Source: Methylobacteriaceae bacterium (GTDB taxonomy: Bacteria > Pseudomonadota > Alphaproteobacteria > Rhizobiales > Beijerinckiaceae). Taken from it: DNA of 8,702 nt. The notes beneath the pieces are model-generated. The model had not been told where the DNA came from, did no database searches, and worked only from the letters and a program-made list of their open reading frames with translations. The translations under genes were made by a program, and so were the position numbers. The stretch lies in NCBI GenBank assembly GCA_031272615.1, contig JAISTL010000166.1, forward strand, positions 1 through 8,702, read 5' to 3'. Shown one piece after another: positions 7,512 through 8,702 of this stretch (position 1 is its first letter; each line of letters begins with the position of its first letter).

Positions 7512-7528
7512 TATAGATTTTAAGTATA
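7512..7528 (+). promoter_or_regulatory. Shared AT-rich motif, copy 1 (candidate operator)
   Basis: TATAGAT (7512-7518) is followed after TTT by AAGTATA (7522-7528). The same two heptamers occur in the same order, without the 3-base gap, at 7810-7823. This copy overlaps the predicted -10 element of the leftward operon. A shared regulator site is an inference; AT-rich sequence makes chance repeats fairly likely. Confidence 0.25.
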
Positions 7529-7531
7529 TCA
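7523..7531 (-). promoter_or_regulatory. Candidate extended -10 promoter for the ABC/dehydrogenase operon
   Basis: The minus strand reads TGATATACT at 7531-7523, an extended -10 element (TGn followed by TATACT). There is no strong -35 at 17 bp. Transcription would start near 7516, leaving a leader of about 130 nt before the ATG at 7388. No alternative with good -35 and -10 spacing was found nearer the gene. Confidence 0.35.
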
Positions 7532-7654
7532 TACAAACGTCTACTTTTTACTTTAGTTTAATACTTCGTGAAAAACATCAAATAAAACATAGGGTTATTT
7601 GACACGTTCCCACAAGCCTCCGGCATGAGTGTTGTTGCGGCGATGGGGTATTCC

Positions 7655-7684
7655 CTGAAATCCCGTTATTTTTCGGGGTTTCAG
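7655..7684. repeat. 11-bp stem-loop in the divergent intergenic region
   Basis: CTGAAATCCCG (7655-7665) and CGGGGTTTCAG (7674-7684) form an 11-bp stem with one U-G pair (in plus-strand RNA) and an 8-base loop, TTATTTTT. No T-run follows the stem on either strand, so it is not a standard terminator. It lies about 140 bp upstream of both -10 candidates for the SDR gene, so it would not be in that transcript if those promoters are used. A protein-binding palindrome or a remnant of a lost gene are alternatives. Confidence 0.5.
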
Positions 7685-7784
7685 TGCTTCGACAAAAATA
7701 CGTCCCCGTATGTTTCACATCATGATTTTTCCCGTTCATTCCAATATGCGGCAGCCTCTTCGGCCGACAATGCAATCGTTACCG

Positions 7785-7825
7785 TATAATACCGCACACT
7801 TTAGTATAGTATAGATAAGTATAAT
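7785..7825 (+). promoter_or_regulatory. Two candidate -10 boxes for the SDR/oxidoreductase genes
   Basis: Perfect TATAAT hexamers occur at 7785-7790 and at 7820-7825, upstream of the ATG at 7877. Neither has a good -35 at 16-18 bp (GGCCGA and CACTTT respectively), which would fit activator-dependent transcription. The second overlaps the motif copy at 7810-7823. Confidence 0.4.
7810..7823 (+). promoter_or_regulatory. Shared AT-rich motif, copy 2 (candidate operator)
   Basis: TATAGATAAGTATA lies here and overlaps the TATAAT at 7820-7825. It repeats, without the TTT spacer, the heptamer pair at 7512-7528. The stretch 7804-7823 is also built of GTATA-like 5-mers (GTATA, GTATA, GATAA, GTATA), so the match may reflect simple-sequence composition rather than a specific binding site. 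Confidence 0.25.
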
Positions 7826-7876
7826 TGATTGTCGCGGACAACTCGTTACACCCCTGCCTCGAAATGAACGGAGTGG

Positions 7877-8581
7877 ATGGTGCCCATGAATGAGCGCGTA
7901 GCACTGATATCGGGTGCGAGCCGTGGTATCGGCGCGAGCATTGCCGCGGAACTGGCAGGGAAAGGCTGGACGCTTTCTCTCGGCATGCGCTCGCCTGCCC
8001 TGCCCGATTGGGCGGACCCGGGCCGAACCCAGGTTGAGGCTTATGATGCGCTGGACCCCACGGCGGAACGGCGCTGGATCGGCGCCGCGCTGGAACGGTT
8101 CGGACGCATCGACGCCGTTGTCGCCAATGCCGGGGTTCATTCCGAAAAGACCATCCTGTCCGCTGAAGACGAGGATCTCGACGCGCTGACGGCCGTCAAT
8201 GTCAAGGCGCCGCGCCGACTCATCAAGGAAGCCTGGAACGCCCTTGAACAGTCCGGACGGGGACGGGTAATCATCATTGCGTCGCTGTCGGGAAAACGTG
8301 TCGCGTCGCTGGAAAGCAGCCTCTACGCCTTGTCGAAATTCGCCGTCGTCGCTCTGTCCCACGGGGTGCGTCAGGCCGGCTGGAGCAAGGGCATCCGTTG
8401 TACCGCGGTGTGTCCGGGTTTTGTGGCCACGGATATGACGAAATCGATCTCAAAGGTGCCGCAGGCGGAGATGACCCCGCCGGGCAGCGTCGCCAAAGCG
8501 GTTTCCATGCTGCTCGACCTTCCCAATGAGGCTTCTGTTGCCGAATTCACCATCAACTGTCGTTTAGAGGAGATTTATTGA
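7877..8581 (+). CDS. Short-chain dehydrogenase/reductase (SDR family, classical type)
   Basis: The 234-residue product is a classical SDR. The cofactor motif SGASRGIG (12-19) stands in for TGxxxGxG. NAG (84-86), Asn108, Ser136 in IIASLSG, and Tyr150-x3-Lys154 (YALSK) complete the catalytic tetrad; the Ser-Tyr distance is 14, one more than in many SDRs. PGFVATDM (180-187) is the usual post-catalytic loop. Arg16 in the glycine loop and Arg38 after the second strand would favour NADP(H), but this is tentative. The enzyme would interconvert a hydroxyl and a carbonyl on an unknown substrate. The start is uncertain: GGAG at 7870-7873 is only 3 bases from the ATG at 7877 and 12 from the in-frame ATG at 7886, and MNERVALISG from 7886 is a more typical SDR N-terminus. 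Its stop overlaps the next ATG by one base (TGATG), so the two genes form a coupled pair. Confidence 0.92.
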   Translation: MVPMNERVALISGASRGIGASIAAELAGKGWTLSLGMRSPALPDWADPGRTQVEAYDALDPTAERRWIGAALERFGRIDAVVANAGVHSEKTILSAEDEDLDALTAVNVKAPRRLIKEAWNALEQSGRGRVIIIASLSGKRVASLESSLYALSKFAVVALSHGVRQAGWSKGIRCTAVCPGFVATDMTKSISKVPQAEMTPPGSVAKAVSMLLDLPNEASVAEFTINCRLEEIY

Positions 8582-8702
8582 TGCCGGAACCGCGTGTTGT
8601 CCCTGTTATCGGAGACGAAACCCCACCCGAAAAAGTTGATGTCGTTGTCATCGGCGGTGGTATTGTCGGCGCTTCCGCCGCCCTTGAACTCGCGGAACGG
8701 GG
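8581..8702 (+). CDS. FAD-dependent oxidoreductase, N-terminal fragment (runs off the window)
   Basis: Forty complete codons are visible. After a polar lead of about 18 residues comes the ADP-binding fold VDVVVIGGGIVGASAALELA, with GxGxxG at residues 25-30. This is the hallmark of DAO/DadA/glycine-oxidase-type flavoproteins, though the rest is missing, so the subfamily is open. An AGGAG site (8568-8572) inside the end of the SDR gene sits 8 bases before the ATG, and the start overlaps the SDR stop by one base. It is a second flavoenzyme, distinct from the catalytic subunit at 2879-3988, and transcribed with the SDR. Confidence 0.85.
   Translation, partial: MPEPRVVPVIGDETPPEKVDVVVIGGGIVGASAALELAER

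Larger units (their letters stand above)
7389..7876. other. Divergent intergenic control region
   Basis: This 488-bp stretch separates the leftward ABC/dehydrogenase operon from the rightward SDR gene. It is much more AT-rich than its surroundings, especially at 7490-7600 and 7780-7830. It holds a candidate promoter in each direction, two copies of a TATAGAT...AAGTATA motif and a stem-loop at 7655-7684. A 65-codon minus-strand frame at 7775-7578 lacks a ribosome binding site and shows no recognisable features, so I do not call a gene. The long spacer and AT content suggest regulated divergent transcription. No regulator gene is present in the window. Confidence 0.6.

Noticed and set aside
7578..7775. 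65-codon minus-strand frame in the divergent intergenic region
   Set aside because: It has no ribosome binding site, an irregular composition and no recognisable motif, and it contains the 7655-7684 stem-loop.

Overview
The window is GC-rich chromosomal DNA whose gene content and codon use suggest a proteobacterium, most likely an alphaproteobacterium. That is an inference from gene families, GC-rich coding sequence and REP-like repeats; no rRNA or other phylogenetic marker is present. I see no tRNA, rRNA, CRISPR array, transposase or phage gene.

Left part (1-2878). The first 20 bases hold the start of a leftward gene that runs off the window. It is separated from a rightward gene by about 420 bp carrying a REP-like palindrome and a cluster of 9-bp GGTGGACNN units that recurs in inverted orientation. 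The rightward gene (444-1223) encodes an unrecognised, internally duplicated integral membrane protein. It converges on a leftward gene for a periplasmic Do/HtrA protease (1238-2674) with a complete His-Asp-Ser triad and two PDZ domains. The stop codons of these two genes lie in opposite arms of one hairpin.

Central part (2879-7388). Four leftward genes look like one operon. In order of transcription they are: a fused two-domain peptide/opine-type ABC ATPase (7388 to 5733); a small [2Fe-2S] ferredoxin-like subunit (5657 to 5373); an NAD(P)/FAD-type subunit with a C-terminal Cys cluster (5376 to 3985); and a FAD-dependent DAO/glycine-oxidase-type subunit (3988 to 2879). The last three overlap by 4 bp at each junction (ATGA). 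They have the make-up of the heterotrimeric, membrane-associated amine or imino-acid dehydrogenases: the hydrogen cyanide synthase HcnABC, opine oxidase, D-hydroxyproline dehydrogenase and dye-linked L-proline dehydrogenase group. The substrate cannot be read from sequence.

Right part (7389-8702). A divergent control region of about 490 bp, with two AT-rich patches that each carry a promoter-like element and a shared motif, separates the operon from a rightward pair: a short-chain dehydrogenase (7877-8581) and the first 40 codons of another FAD-dependent oxidoreductase (from 8581).

Taken together, the right two thirds look like an uptake and oxidative catabolism locus for an amino-acid-like, imino-acid or opine-like compound. 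The ABC ATPase would power import, the heterotrimer and the second flavoenzyme would oxidise a C-N bond, and the SDR would act on a hydroxyl or keto intermediate. The ABC permeases and binding protein, and any dedicated regulator, are not in the window.
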